DNA of 64,000 nt from Methyloprofundus sp. (lineage in GTDB: Bacteria; Pseudomonadota; Gammaproteobacteria; Methylococcales; Methylomonadaceae), in assembly GCA_012960135.1 (NCBI GenBank), contig DUBW01000043.1:1-64000 (forward strand), in the 5' to 3' direction. Both the position numbers and the translations under genes were made by a program. The notes beneath the pieces are model-generated. The model worked only from the letters and a program-made list of their open reading frames with translations. It did no database searches and had not been told where the DNA came from. Shown piece by piece: positions 40,190 to 50,145 of the stretch; position 1 is the stretch's first letter, and the number at the start of each line of letters is the position of its first letter.

Positions 40190-42226
40190 ATGAATAACCC
40201 CTTACTAGAAAACTCAGAACTTCCGCAATTTTCACAAATTAAACCCGAACATATAGAGCCAGCAATTGAACAGTTACTGGGTGATGCCCAGTCTAGCGTA
40301 GAGCAATTATTAGCTGAGCATGATAGCTATAGCTGGGAAAACCTTATTGCACCTCTCGATGAAGTCGAGGATAGAATCAATAAAGCCTGGTCGCCTGTCA
40401 GTCATATGAATTCAGTGGTTAATAATGACTTATTACGCGATGCCTATAATGCTTGTTTACCTAAATTAAGTGCCTATTCTACCGAGATGGGGCAGCATAA
40501 AGGGCTGTTTAAAGCTTATCAGGCAATTGCAGCCAGTGATGACTATGCGCTATTAGACACTGCGCAGAAAAAAATTATTCAGAATGCTTTGCGTAGCTTT
40601 CGTTTGTCGGGTGTCGATCTGGATGCTGAAAAGAAAGCACGCTATAAGGAAATTAGCCTGGAACTATCACGGCTTGCCAGCAAGTATGAAGAAAACCTAT
40701 TAGATGCTACCAATGCCTGGCAAAAATTGATCAAAAAAAAGAGCGATCTGGCAGGCTTGCCTGAATCTGCTTTACAACAAGCAAGACAAACGGCAGAGCA
40801 GGAAGGAAAAAAAGGCTGGATGTTAACGCTACAATTCCCGTCCTATATCGCAGTGATGACTTATGCTGATGATAGGCAGTTGCGTGCGGATATGTATAAG
40901 GCTTTTTCCACGCGGGCCTCTGAATTAGGTAGTAATAGTGACTGGGACAACACTGAGATTATGGAACAGACTATTGCTTTGCGCCACGAAAAGGCGCAGC
41001 TGTTAGGGTTTAATAATTATGCTGAACTGTCGCTGGCGACAAAAATGGCCGATTCCACCAGCGAGGTCACTGACTTTTTAGAGGAATTAGCAGAGAAGTC
41101 TTTGCCTCAGGCGCGTAAAGATCTGGCAGAACTCGCTGAATTTGTTCAGCAGCAATACGCTGTAACCAATCTACACACCTGGGATGCCGGTTATTACTCA
41201 GAGAAAATGCGGCAGCATGCCTATGATTTATCGCAAGAGGAAGTAAAACAATATTTTCCTGCGCCAAAGGTTTTGCAGGGATTGTTTAATGTGGTCGAAA
41301 AACTCTATGGCTTGAATATCTCTGAGCTTGATAATATTGATGCCTGGCATAAAGATGTACGCTTTTTTCAGATTAAAGATAAGGCTGGGGAGTTACGCGG
41401 TAAATTCTATATTGATTTATATGCGCGCCCTCATAAAAGAGGCGGTGCTTGGATGGATGATTGTGTGGGTCGGAAAAAAACAGGCGATGTCATTCAAATT
41501 CCGGTCGCTTATTTAACCTGTAACTTTACCCCACCGGCAGGTAATGATCCGGCGCTACTAAGCCATGACGAAGTACTGACCTTATTTCATGAGTTTGGTC
41601 ATGGCTTACAGCATATGCTGACTAAAGTTGATTATTTAGGCGTATCAGGGATTAATGGTGTCGAATGGGATGCGGTGGAACTGCCGAGTCAGTTTATGGA
41701 GAATTGGTGCTGGGAGAGGGAGAGCCTGGCTTTAATCTCAGGGCATTACAAGACAGGAGCTGCTTTACCCGAAGAATTGTTTAATAAAATGCTGGCGGCG
41801 AAAAACTTTCAGGCCGGCATGATTATGGTTAGACAGCTTGAATTCAGTCTGTTTGACTTTAAAATGCATCAGGATTACTCACCTGAACTAGGCGCGAAAA
41901 TTTATGACAAGTTAAACGCGATACGAGAGCAAGTGTCAGTTATGATTCCTCCGGACTTTAACCGCTTTGCACATAGCTTTGCGCATATTTTTTCCGGTGG
42001 TTATGCGGCAGGCTATTACAGTTATAAATGGGCAGAAGTGTTATCTAGTGATGCCTATTCTTTATTTGAAGAGAACGGCATATTTGACCAGCAGACTGGG
42101 GAAAATTTTCTGACGCATATTCTGGAAACCGGTGGTAGCAGCGACGCGATGGAGTTATTTGTTAAATTCAGAGGACGTGAGCCGAAAATTGATGCCTTGC
42201 TTAGACATAGTGGAATAGCCGCATGA
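40190..42226 (+). CDS. prlC: Oligopeptidase A
   Basis: M3 peptidase [11 protein letters not shown] zinc motif; [28 protein letters not shown]. Confidence 0.96.
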   Translation: MNNPLLENSELPQFSQIKPEHIEPAIEQLLGDAQSSVEQLLAEHDSYSWENLIAPLDEVEDRINKAWSPVSHMNSVVNNDLLRDAYNACLPKLSAYSTEMGQHKGLFKAYQAIAASDDYALLDTAQKKIIQNALRSFRLSGVDLDAEKKARYKEISLELSRLASKYEENLLDATNAWQKLIKKKSDLAGLPESALQQARQTAEQEGKKGWMLTLQFPSYIAVMTYADDRQLRADMYKAFSTRASELGSNSDWDNTEIMEQTIALRHEKAQLLGFNNYAELSLATKMADSTSEVTDFLEELAEKSLPQARKDLAELAEFVQQQYAVTNLHTWDAGYYSEKMRQHAYDLSQEEVKQYFPAPKVLQGLFNVVEKLYGLNISELDNIDAWHKDVRFFQIKDKAGELRGKFYIDLYARPHKRGGAWMDDCVGRKKTGDVIQIPVAYLTCNFTPPAGNDPALLSHDEVLTLFHEFGHGLQHMLTKVDYLGVSGINGVEWDAVELPSQFMENWCWERESLALISGHYKTGAALPEELFNKMLAAKNFQAGMIMVRQLEFSLFDFKMHQDYSPELGAKIYDKLNAIREQVSVMIPPDFNRFAHSFAHIFSGGYAAGYYSYKWAEVLSSDAYSLFEENGIFDQQTGENFLTHILETGGSSDAMELFVKFRGREPKIDALLRHSGIAA

Positions 42227-43689
42227 AATATAAAGACTTAAGAGATTTCATTGCTCAACTGGAAAAAAAAGGTGAACTAAGGCGGATTCCCCAGGAAGTG
42301 GATCCGGTACTTGAAATGACCGAAATCTGTGACCGGACCTTAAAGCAAGGTGGTCCTGCCTTATTATTTGAAAACCCTAAAGGGCATAATATTCCGGTAC
42401 TGGCTAATTTATTTGGTACGCCCGACCGCGTGGCGATGGGGATGGGTGAAAACTCGGTTACTGCATTACGCGGGGTGGGTGAATTGCTTTCGCAATTAAA
42501 AGAGCCAGAACCTCCTAAAGGCATGAAAGATGCGATGGATAAAATTCCAGTCTTTAAAAATGTGCTGAATATGGCGCCTAAGCTGGTGAAAAACCCACCT
42601 TGCCAGGAGCTAATCAGGATTGGCGATGAAATTGATCTGGGTCAGTACCCGATACAAACCTGCTGGCCTAATGATGCCGGACCTTTGATTACCTGGCCTT
42701 TAGTAATTACCAAAGGACCCTATAAAGAACGACAAAATCTGGGTATTTATCGCCTGCAAGTGATTGCTAAAAACAAAGTGATTATGCGCTGGCTGGCGCA
42801 CCGGGGAGGAGCTTTAGATTATCGGGAATGGCAGGAAGCACACCCGGGTGAACCGTTTCCTATCTCAGTTGCATTGGGTGCAGATCCAGCAACTATCCTG
42901 GCTGCTGTTACCCCGGTGCCCGATACGCTGTCTGAATATGCCTTTGCAGGCTTATTGCGTGGCAGTAAAACCGAAGTAGCCAAATCGCAAACCAATGACT
43001 TGCAAGTCCCAGCCAGTGCAGAAATTGTGCTGGAGGGATTTCTATATCCAGGAGAAACAGCGCCCGAAGGGCCGTTTGGCGATCATACCGGTTACTATAA
43101 CGAAGTCGATGAGTTTCCGGTTTTTACCATCGAGCGCATAACTCAGCGGCAGGCACCGATTTATCACAGCACCTATACAGGCAAGCCGCCCGATGAGCCT
43201 GCGGTATTAGGCGTTGCTTTAAACGAAGTATTCGTACCGATCCTGCAAAAGCAGTTTCCTGAAATCACCGATTTTTATCTGCCGCCCGAAGGTTGTTCCT
43301 ATCGTATGGCAGTGATTAGTATGAAAAAACAATATGCGGGTCATGCCAAGCGCGTTATGCTTGGAACCTGGTCTTATCTACGGCAGTTTATGTATACCAA
43401 GTTTGTGATTGTTGTCGATGATGATATTGATGTCCATAACTGGCAGGAAGTGATTTGGGCTATTACCACACGAATGGATCCCGCTCGTGACTTAACGATA
43501 TTGGAAAACACGCCGATAGATTATCTGGATTTTGCCTCACCGGTATCCGGTCTGGGATCTAAAGTGGGCTTTGATGCAACCAATAAATGGCCTGGAGAAA
43601 CGACTCGGGAATGGGGGCGTGTTATTTCTATGTCCGATGATGTCGTGAAAAAAGTAGATGAAATGTGGGAAAGCCTAGGAATAATGTAG
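42223..43689 (+). CDS. ubiD: 4-hydroxy-3-polyprenylbenzoate decarboxylase
   Basis: [48 protein letters not shown]. Confidence 0.96.
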   Translation: MKYKDLRDFIAQLEKKGELRRIPQEVDPVLEMTEICDRTLKQGGPALLFENPKGHNIPVLANLFGTPDRVAMGMGENSVTALRGVGELLSQLKEPEPPKGMKDAMDKIPVFKNVLNMAPKLVKNPPCQELIRIGDEIDLGQYPIQTCWPNDAGPLITWPLVITKGPYKERQNLGIYRLQVIAKNKVIMRWLAHRGGALDYREWQEAHPGEPFPISVALGADPATILAAVTPVPDTLSEYAFAGLLRGSKTEVAKSQTNDLQVPASAEIVLEGFLYPGETAPEGPFGDHTGYYNEVDEFPVFTIERITQRQAPIYHSTYTGKPPDEPAVLGVALNEVFVPILQKQFPEITDFYLPPEGCSYRMAVISMKKQYAGHAKRVMLGTWSYLRQFMYTKFVIVVDDDIDVHNWQEVIWAITTRMDPARDLTILENTPIDYLDFASPVSGLGSKVGFDATNKWPGETTREWGRVISMSDDVVKKVDEMWESLGIM

Positions 43690-43728
43690 GTTATGTTATC
43701 TAACGAAGCGTAGGTAACGAACCCGGTG
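43685..43728 (+). repeat. GTAGG-type intergenic hairpin repeat
   Basis: TGTAGGTTATGTTATCTAACGAAGCGTAGGTAACGAACCCGG. Confidence 0.55.
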
Positions 43729-43767
43729 TAACAGAAATGTACTTAGAGGGCGTGGATAAAGTTTCTT

Positions 43768-43913
43768 TCATGCCTATCCTGTTGCTTCCCAAGGCATCCT
43801 CGCGAGCACAATACTATCCCGCCGGGCCATGACTATAGCGCACTCTGAGGGGTGCAGTATGAATGGATGTGCCCCCTCCGGCCCAGTACATTGGGGGCAG
43901 CCGGGTGGACATG
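43768..43913. mobile_element. MITE-like element copy A
   Basis: CATGCCTATCC...GGGTGGACATG ends; flanked by GTTTCTT direct repeats (43761-43767, 43914-43920); strong similarity to 44528-44650. Confidence 0.75.
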
Positions 43914-43971
43914 GTTTCTTCTACCTGATTTGAATCACTGTAAAATGGCTTTGTGGTGTTTTAATCAATAG

Positions 43972-44460
43972 CTATGTAACTGAGCCCAGATAAACGGTAT
44001 GTTCTTGGCTATGCAAGTTAATCAGCAATTCAGCAAAGAAGTTGGGTGAAATAGTCTGTTCAGCTAATTTTTCTACGGGTAACCATTCTACCCCTACCTG
44101 ATGCTTATCTGGATCGGGGCCTGAGCTGGGAATATAGTCTACAGGGGTCTGGCATTGAATTAATACTTCGAGTTGGTGGCGGGTGTAAGGTTTTGGATCT
44201 AGCTTGGGGATAAAAAAATCGGCGATATGTAGCACGTCAAAGGCTTCGACTGCGCTATTGATTTCTTCTAGGCATTCGCGAATCACCGCTTGATGCAAGG
44301 TTTCTCCAGGTTCTAATGCACCGCCAGGTAGGGTGTAGCGTACACCTTCTTGCGGGCTGTCTTTTTTGATTAATAGGACTTTGTTATCCTGAATAATAAC
44401 AGCGCGTACAGTGATGCGGATACCGGATTGTAATTGATCCATTTGTCTAGTTGGAAACAT
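43972..44460 (-). CDS. NUDIX hydrolase
   Basis: Nudix box GGALEPGETLHQAVIRECLEEINSAV. Confidence 0.92.
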   Translation of the reverse strand: MFPTRQMDQLQSGIRITVRAVIIQDNKVLLIKKDSPQEGVRYTLPGGALEPGETLHQAVIRECLEEINSAVEAFDVLHIADFFIPKLDPKPYTRHQLEVLIQCQTPVDYIPSSGPDPDKHQVGVEWLPVEKLAEQTISPNFFAELLINLHSQEHTVYLGSVT

Positions 44461-44467
44461 TAGAGTT

Positions 44468-44516
44468 TGTAGGCTGAGTTAGCTTATCTAGCGTAGCGTA
44501 GATAAGTAACCCGGCA
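44468..44516 (+). repeat. GTAGG-type intergenic hairpin repeat
   Basis: TGTAGGCTGAGTTAGCTTATCTAGCGTAGCGTAGATAAGTAACCCGGCA; arms TTATCTA/TAGATAA. Confidence 0.7.
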
Positions 44517-44527
44517 TATGTTGATAC

Positions 44528-44650
44528 CATGCCTATTCGAGTGCTTCCTGAAGCATCCCGTCGAGCTATGTCTATAGCGTGCTCTGAGGGGCCCAGTATG
44601 AATGGATGCGATCCCGACCCAGTATTTTGGGAGGCAACCGGATAGGCATG
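44528..44650. mobile_element. MITE-like element copy B
   Basis: CATGCCTATTCG...CGGATAGGCATG terminal inverted repeats; flanked by perfect 8-bp direct repeats GTTGATAC (44520-44527, 44651-44658). Confidence 0.8.
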
Positions 44651-44670
44651 GTTGATACTACCAGTAACTT

Positions 44671-44718
44671 GGCGGGTTACGTTTTTTTGCTTCGCTAAAA
44701 AATCTAACCTAACCTACG
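44671..44718 (-). repeat. GTAGG-type intergenic hairpin repeat
   Basis: Minus strand CGTAGGTTAGGTTAGATTTTTTAGCGAAGCAAAAAAACGTAACCCGCC. Confidence 0.75.
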
Positions 44719-44727
44719 AAGGGTGTT

Positions 44728-45210
44728 TTACTCGTGGTTACAACCTGCACCATGAATATGACCATGCTCCATTTCTGTTTCGGTCGCGGGGCGAATGTCC
44801 ATGACTTCTACATCAAATGTTAGTTGCTCACCGGCAAGAGGGTGATTGCCATCAATAGTGATGTTATCCTCTTCTATTTCGGTAATGGTAACAACAGCGG
44901 GACCATTGCTAGAGTCGGCCTGAAACTGCATACCTACTTCTATGGTGTCAATGCCCTGAAACATTTCTTTTCCAACAGTCTGGATTTGTTGTTCATTACG
45001 TTCGCCATAAGCATCGGCGGCTTCAATAGTCACAGTTAATTTATCACCGACCGATGATTCGCTAAGTGCGCTTTCAAGGCCAGGAATGATATTACCTGCG
45101 CCGTGTAGGTAACTTAAAGGTTCCGCGCCGATTGAGCTGTCGAGTTTTTCGCCGGCTTTATTGGTTAATGTATAGTGTATAGAAACGACAGGGTTTTCAG
45201 TGTTTTTCAT
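44728..45210 (-). CDS. slyD: FKBP-type peptidyl-prolyl isomerase, SlyD-like
   Basis: VSIHYTLTNKAGEKLDSSIGAEPLSYLHGAGNIIPGLESAL; NHPLAGEQLTFDVEV. Confidence 0.85.
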   Translation of the reverse strand: MKNTENPVVSIHYTLTNKAGEKLDSSIGAEPLSYLHGAGNIIPGLESALSESSVGDKLTVTIEAADAYGERNEQQIQTVGKEMFQGIDTIEVGMQFQADSSNGPAVVTITEIEEDNITIDGNHPLAGEQLTFDVEVMDIRPATETEMEHGHIHGAGCNHE

Positions 45211-45245
45211 AAGAATAATGCGTTAAGTTTAAAGAAAGGTGATTT

Positions 45246-46340
45246 TTACGAGTCATCACTTTGCTTGGCAAGTTCGGTGAGTGAGTCAATTAAGTCGGTA
45301 AAGTTTTTTAAAGTATCTGTTCTGATCGTTGCGTGGGCCAGTTTACGCCCTTTTCGAGCGGCTTTATCATATAAATGCAAATGCACTTGAGATAATGAAA
45401 GTAGCTGGTTACTAGCAGGAACATTGCCGATAAAGTTTTGCATGGCGGCGTAACCCAGCGAGTGGGTTGAACCTAAAGGCATATCCATAATGGCTCTGAG
45501 GTGGTTTTCAAATTGGCTGGTTTCCGAGCCTTCAATGGTCCAGTGTCCTGAATTATGTACTCTGGGGGCAAATTCATTGGCAATGATGTTGTTGTCGACC
45601 GCAAATAATTCCAGCGCTATCGTACCAACATAATCAAGTGCCGTCAGGATAGTGTTGATATAGTTCTCAGCTTGCGCCTGTAATGGGTCATTCTGGGTAT
45701 TTTTAGCGAGACGTAAAATACCTTTGTGGTGCTCGTTTTCTGATAATGGGTAGTAGACAATTTCCCCCGAGACGCTGCGACTGGCAATAATTGAGATTTC
45801 CCGGTCAAAGGGTACAAAACCTTCTACGACGCAAGGGGCACTTTTGACGGCCTGCCATGCCTCAGCTAGATCCTGATCACTACTGAGTACAACCTGTCCT
45901 TTGCCGTCATAGCCTAGGCGACGAGTTTTAAGGATAGCAGGGTAACCTATATCCGGCATTGCCTGTTGCAGTTCTTCTAAGCTGGAAACAGCGGAAAATG
46001 AGGCGGTAGCAATGCCTAAGTCCTGCAAGAAAGTTTTCTCGGTGATTCTGTCCTGGCCAATGAATAAAGCTTTTGCAGGGGGGTAAACAGGCGTATTGGC
46101 ATTTAAGAAGTCAATGATCTCAACCGGAACATTTTCAAACTCATAAGTAATAATGTCTGATTCTTCTGCTAACTGCGTCAATAACGCTTTATCAGTATAG
46201 TCACCGATCAGGTGCTTGCCTAAATCTGCCGCACAGGAAGCAGGGGTAGGGTCTAGGAATATAAATTTAAGCCCTAAAGGTTTACCAGCGAGGGCAAGCA
46301 TTCTTGCCAGTTGACCAGCACCTAAAATACCAATAACCAT
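45246..46340 (-). CDS. purK: 5-(carboxyamino)imidazole ribonucleotide synthase
   Basis: [34 protein letters not shown]-grasp features; next to purE. Confidence 0.95.
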   Translation of the reverse strand: MVIGILGAGQLARMLALAGKPLGLKFIFLDPTPASCAADLGKHLIGDYTDKALLTQLAEESDIITYEFENVPVEIIDFLNANTPVYPPAKALFIGQDRITEKTFLQDLGIATASFSAVSSLEELQQAMPDIGYPAILKTRRLGYDGKGQVVLSSDQDLAEAWQAVKSAPCVVEGFVPFDREISIIASRSVSGEIVYYPLSENEHHKGILRLAKNTQNDPLQAQAENYINTILTALDYVGTIALELFAVDNNIIANEFAPRVHNSGHWTIEGSETSQFENHLRAIMDMPLGSTHSLGYAAMQNFIGNVPASNQLLSLSQVHLHLYDKAARKGRKLAHATIRTDTLKNFTDLIDSLTELAKQSDDS

Positions 46341-46834
46341 TAAGCAAGCTCCCGGGGGTCTGAGTTAGCGAGCACGGTTTCTGTCTGCTGTTGGCGGAAG
46401 GCATTAAGGGGGGGCTTGTATTCAGTATGCTTATTGGCAATGATTGCAGCGGCTAATAAAGCGGCATTAGTTGCGCCAGCTTTGCCTATGGCGAGTGTGC
46501 CCACGGGAATGCCGGCGGGCATTTGTGCGATGGATAATAAAGAGTCCATGCCACTTAATGCCTTAGATTGAATAGGTACGCCTAAGACAGGAATCGCTGT
46601 TTTTGCCGCGGTCATACCCGGTAAATGAGCTGCGCCACCTGCACCGGCAATAATCACTTCCAGCCCTTTGCCTTCTGCTGATTCAGCATAGTCAAAAAGT
46701 TTGTCAGGTGTGCGGTGAGCGGAGACAACCTCGACTTCAAACGGTATGCCTAGTTGTTCCAGTTTTTCAGATGCAAAGCGCATGGTTTCCCAGTCAGAGG
46801 TTGAGCCCATGATAATGCCCACTAATGCAGTCAT
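46340..46834 (-). CDS. purE: 5-(carboxyamino)imidazole ribonucleotide mutase
   Basis: [42 protein letters not shown]; start placed at MTALVG. Confidence 0.96.
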   Translation of the reverse strand: MTALVGIIMGSTSDWETMRFASEKLEQLGIPFEVEVVSAHRTPDKLFDYAESAEGKGLEVIIAGAGGAAHLPGMTAAKTAIPVLGVPIQSKALSGMDSLLSIAQMPAGIPVGTLAIGKAGATNAALLAAAIIANKHTEYKPPLNAFRQQQTETVLANSDPRELA

Positions 46835-47171
46835 GTATGTCCTTTTTATGCAGATAAGCCGACGTCGTAGCGATAATATGCTCATTCGTTAGCAAAAAGC
46901 AATTAATTATACTTAAGTTTATTCGATTTTAAAATAAAAGAATTCGGGTAAAATTGTTCTCTGTTGCCGTTGCATTAGAAATAACTAATTAACATGGTGC
47001 TGAGCATAGCCTAATTGCTTAGAGACAATTTGTAGCGTTTGATAAAAGTATTAAAACAGAGCTGATATAGGTGACTTTACTTGAGGAGATGAGGTTGAGG
47101 CTGGCTTGTTGAATGAACTGGAAAGCTATTTGGGGGAAAGGGATAAAATAAAATTATTCCTTATAATCGAG

Positions 47172-47206
47172 AATAATAACCCTCAGTATGGACGAGGGTT
47201 ATTATT
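47172..47206 (-). terminator. Hairpin downstream of the small lipoprotein ORF
   Basis: Perfect 13-bp inverted repeat AATAATAACCCTC / GAGGGTTATTATT. Confidence 0.65.
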
Positions 47207-47218
47207 AGGATTAGACTA

Positions 47219-47353
47219 CTATAGAAGTGAAGCAGTCTTGGCTGAAGATGTTGCGCCCATGCCTGCACTGTCGGCACCTGTTCCACAGCCAACTAAAACC
47301 GAAATGCTGGTAATTAAAAGTACCATTGCGCTAATTTTTTTTAATAATTTCAT
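47219..47353 (-). CDS. 44-aa predicted small lipoprotein (absent from ORF track)
   Basis: Hand translation MKLLKKISAMVLLITSISVLVGCGTGADSAGMGATSSAKTASLL*; lipobox LVGC; GAGGA upstream of ATG. Confidence 0.75.
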   Translation of the reverse strand: MKLLKKISAMVLLITSISVLVGCGTGADSAGMGATSSAKTASLL

Positions 47354-47537
47354 TTGTTAATCCTCATTGTTGTTCATATAGTGAACTTTGGTGTTAAAAA
47401 CTGGTTATTGCAGTATTTACGGAGTTATTCTGGAAAAGATCCTAAGGAGCTTTCTTTTCCTGAATAGCCCTGCAACTTGAAGCTGAGTGCTTTGTTTAGC
47501 TTCGGGATGTATATTAAAGCGTTTGAAATTTTATTTA

Positions 47538-47551
47538 TTGATCCAGATCAA
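47538..47551. promoter_or_regulatory. FNR/ANR box upstream of fnr
   Basis: TTGATCCAGATCAA, exact match to TTGAT-N4-ATCAA; extended palindrome TTTATTGATC..GATCAATAAAA. Confidence 0.85.
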
Positions 47552-47663
47552 TAAAATGAGAATTAAGTAGTCGATGCATTCTGGCGACCATTTTTTGGCC
47601 GATATGCCATAACAGCGTAATTATCGCGCGAAGTGTAGCAATTTTATTAGTACCGGAGTACAT

Positions 47664-48374
47664 ATGGATCAGATGGTAAAGGACTTTAACGTCAGTTGTA
47701 CAAACTGTTCATTAGATGAAATTTGTCTTCCTCGAGGCTTATCTCAACAAGAAGTCGAGAACTTGAGTATAGAAGTTAAAAGCAATATCTCTCTGCAAAA
47801 AGGTGATTATATTTACCGTCAAGGAGATGAATTTAACATGGTCGCGGCGATTAAATCGGGTTCTGCAAAATTAGTTTCTAATGATGGGGCAGGTAATGAA
47901 CATATTCTTAATGTGCTTTTGCCCGGTGAATTGATCGGCTTTGACGGACTGTTTCAGAATAAATATAACTGTTCGGCAATAGCTCTGGAGAACTTATGCT
48001 ATTGTGTGTTGCCAGTAGGCAAGCTTGAGGGTTTATGTGCCAAGATTCCTGGTATTGCACGGGAACTATTAAAACATTCTAGTGAGGCTATCAATGAATC
48101 CCAGAGCCAGGTCATGGCTAGCAAAAGTTCTGCAGAAGAAAAAGTGGCAAAATTCCTAATTAATTTATCTGATCGTTTGAAAAGTCGAGGCTATTCTGCC
48201 GTACAATTTAATATATGTTTAACTCGTCAGGAACTTGGAGAGCATTTAGGGTTAACTCTGGAAACAGTCAGTAGAACACTGGCGCAGTTTCAAAATATTG
48301 GCTTTCTCAATGTGCAACGGAAATTAATAGAAATTAAAGATCTGCAAGGCTTACGCCAAATTTTCACCGCCTGA
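47664..48374 (+). CDS. fnr: Fnr/Anr-family oxygen-responsive transcriptional regulator
   Basis: N-terminal CTNCSLDEIC cluster motif as in FNR, cNMP fold, HTH 'TRQELGEHLGLTLETVSRTLAQFQNIGFL'. Confidence 0.92.
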   Translation: MDQMVKDFNVSCTNCSLDEICLPRGLSQQEVENLSIEVKSNISLQKGDYIYRQGDEFNMVAAIKSGSAKLVSNDGAGNEHILNVLLPGELIGFDGLFQNKYNCSAIALENLCYCVLPVGKLEGLCAKIPGIARELLKHSSEAINESQSQVMASKSSAEEKVAKFLINLSDRLKSRGYSAVQFNICLTRQELGEHLGLTLETVSRTLAQFQNIGFLNVQRKLIEIKDLQGLRQIFTA

Positions 48375-48480
48375 TTAAACCTGACATAACTTTGTAAATC
48401 CCTGATTTTATTTTTTTTACTTTCCATTTTCCACATAAAAACTTTCCCTTTGAAATATATAGCGTATACCAAAACACCTT

Positions 48481-49091
48481 ATGTGCGTATTCTTAGGGCT
48501 CAACAGAAGTCGCTTTTACTACAAAAAAAGGGACCGAACTAAACAACTACAGATAACACAACTCTTCGAAGAAATCCCAATTTATGGCGCCGCTAAAGTA
48601 CATCAACAGCTATTAGAAGAAAACATCCAGGTAAGCCTGAATACAGTGGCAAGCTATCGTCAAGAAATGAAGTTACACACCGTTCTAGCTGTAAAGCAAG
48701 CCCCAATACCATCGTTGCGATTAAATCGCACCAGAAATGCAGCTACAAGCTGCGAGGGTTTGAAATTAACAAGGAGAAACAGGTTGGGAATGCCGACCAA
48801 GGGAGTTAATATTACAGTGACATTCAGACATACCGCCTAAAAAATAAAGAGATGACAATCTCAATGGATGGCAAAGGAAGAGCAACGGATAATTTCTGCA
48901 TCGAACGCTTTTGGCGAAGTGCCAAATGTGAGTGGATCTACCTGAATAGGTATGAGTCAATCACCCAGTTAAAAGAAGGTGTTAACGATCAAAATTTTAC
49001 TTGTAATACGAGGCGGACCCTATATGATTCTTTTGGTTTTTCTATCTTGAAAAAACACTGTAACCAATTGATTGGTATATGGAGTAAATGA
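48481..49091 (+). pseudogene. IS3-family transposase OrfB remnant, internally deleted
   Basis: 'FEEIPIYGAAKVHQQLLEENIQVSLNTVASYRQEM' and 'ADQGS*YYSDIQTYRLKNKEMTISMDGKGRATDNFCIERFWRSAKCEWIYLN'. Confidence 0.88.
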
Positions 49092-49199
49092 AGATGTTGA
49101 GATTCCAGTAGAAACAATCTTTAATAAAGCTCAGATTAGAATAAAGTCACCCTTTGCTTTCACATCCCCATACTTTTAAGAGGTTTTTTATTTACTGCT

Positions 49200-50132
49200 A
49201 TGGAAAAACCAAGCATTCATTTTGCCAACGAACTGGCTGAGCTATTAAAACCATTTGAGCAATCACTAGAGCAACTAAAGGCACAGCCACTAAAGCTAAT
49301 TATCCATGCGGGCACACCAAAAACTGGCACGACGAGCTTACAAACCTACCTTGATAAAAAGCAACGGAAGCTCAGAGGAAAAGGTATTCTTTACCCGCAT
49401 AACCTTGAAAGATTACAAAATCCCACCGCACCAAAACACCAATGGTTTGAGAAAAATTTAGTCACAACACACTTGGAAAACTTCTTAGAAAACTTTAAGA
49501 ATATAATCTCGCAAGTTAAAAAAGACACCCATACCATCATCCTGTCATCTGAAGGTATTTATAATTACTGGTGGGACTTTCCTGACGAATCAAAAGAGTT
49601 TTTATGTGAGCTGAGTAAGCTCTTCGATATTGAAATCTGGGTATGGTTTCGTGACCCCCTCGTGTTTATTGAAAGCTATTACAAACAATGTATTCGCAAC
49701 CCACAAATTAAAAATAACCCCTGTTATGGCAAAAACTTATCCTTTTCTGAAATGTTAGATATCGAATGGTTTTCTCAGCATTTAAACTATCAAGGTTTCA
49801 TCACCGAATGCCAAGTACTGTTTGGTAAAAACAACGTGTCAGCATTTAAATACGAAGGTGATGTGGTACAAGAAGTCATCCAGAAATTAGGGCTAGCAAC
49901 TTCCCACGACAATCCGACTCCAAGGCAAAATAAAAGCTTAAACAGTGCTTCAATAGCATTACTAAGAACGATAAATCACTATGATCTTAAAGCAAAAGAC
50001 AAAGAGCTTTTGATACCTCATTTAAAAGAAATCAATGGAATTCTTGAGGGTTATGCAGGTGATAGTTTGATTGATGAAGAATCTAGAAAAAGAGTCCTGA
50101 AGATCTATAATTCTATAAGCATAGTAGTTTGA
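49200..50132 (+). CDS. Sulfotransferase-like P-loop protein
   Basis: 5'-PSB-like loop LIIHAGTPKTGTTSLQTYL; 'WVWFRDPLVFIESYYKQCI'. Confidence 0.7.
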   Translation: MEKPSIHFANELAELLKPFEQSLEQLKAQPLKLIIHAGTPKTGTTSLQTYLDKKQRKLRGKGILYPHNLERLQNPTAPKHQWFEKNLVTTHLENFLENFKNIISQVKKDTHTIILSSEGIYNYWWDFPDESKEFLCELSKLFDIEIWVWFRDPLVFIESYYKQCIRNPQIKNNPCYGKNLSFSEMLDIEWFSQHLNYQGFITECQVLFGKNNVSAFKYEGDVVQEVIQKLGLATSHDNPTPRQNKSLNSASIALLRTINHYDLKAKDKELLIPHLKEINGILEGYAGDSLIDEESRKRVLKIYNSISIVV

Positions 50133-50145
50133 GGGTGCCTGTAAT

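Noticed and set aside
43761-44658. The GTT-flanked elements as possible integron attC sites
   Set aside because: The GTT-starting flanks are direct, copy-specific duplications; no RYYYAAC/GTTRRRY pair in the right arrangement and no integrase nearby.
47106-47360. 84-aa plus-strand ORF in the track
   Set aside because: It runs through the hairpin and lies opposite the more convincing minus-strand lipoprotein ORF (lipobox, ribosome-binding site); no recognisable family.
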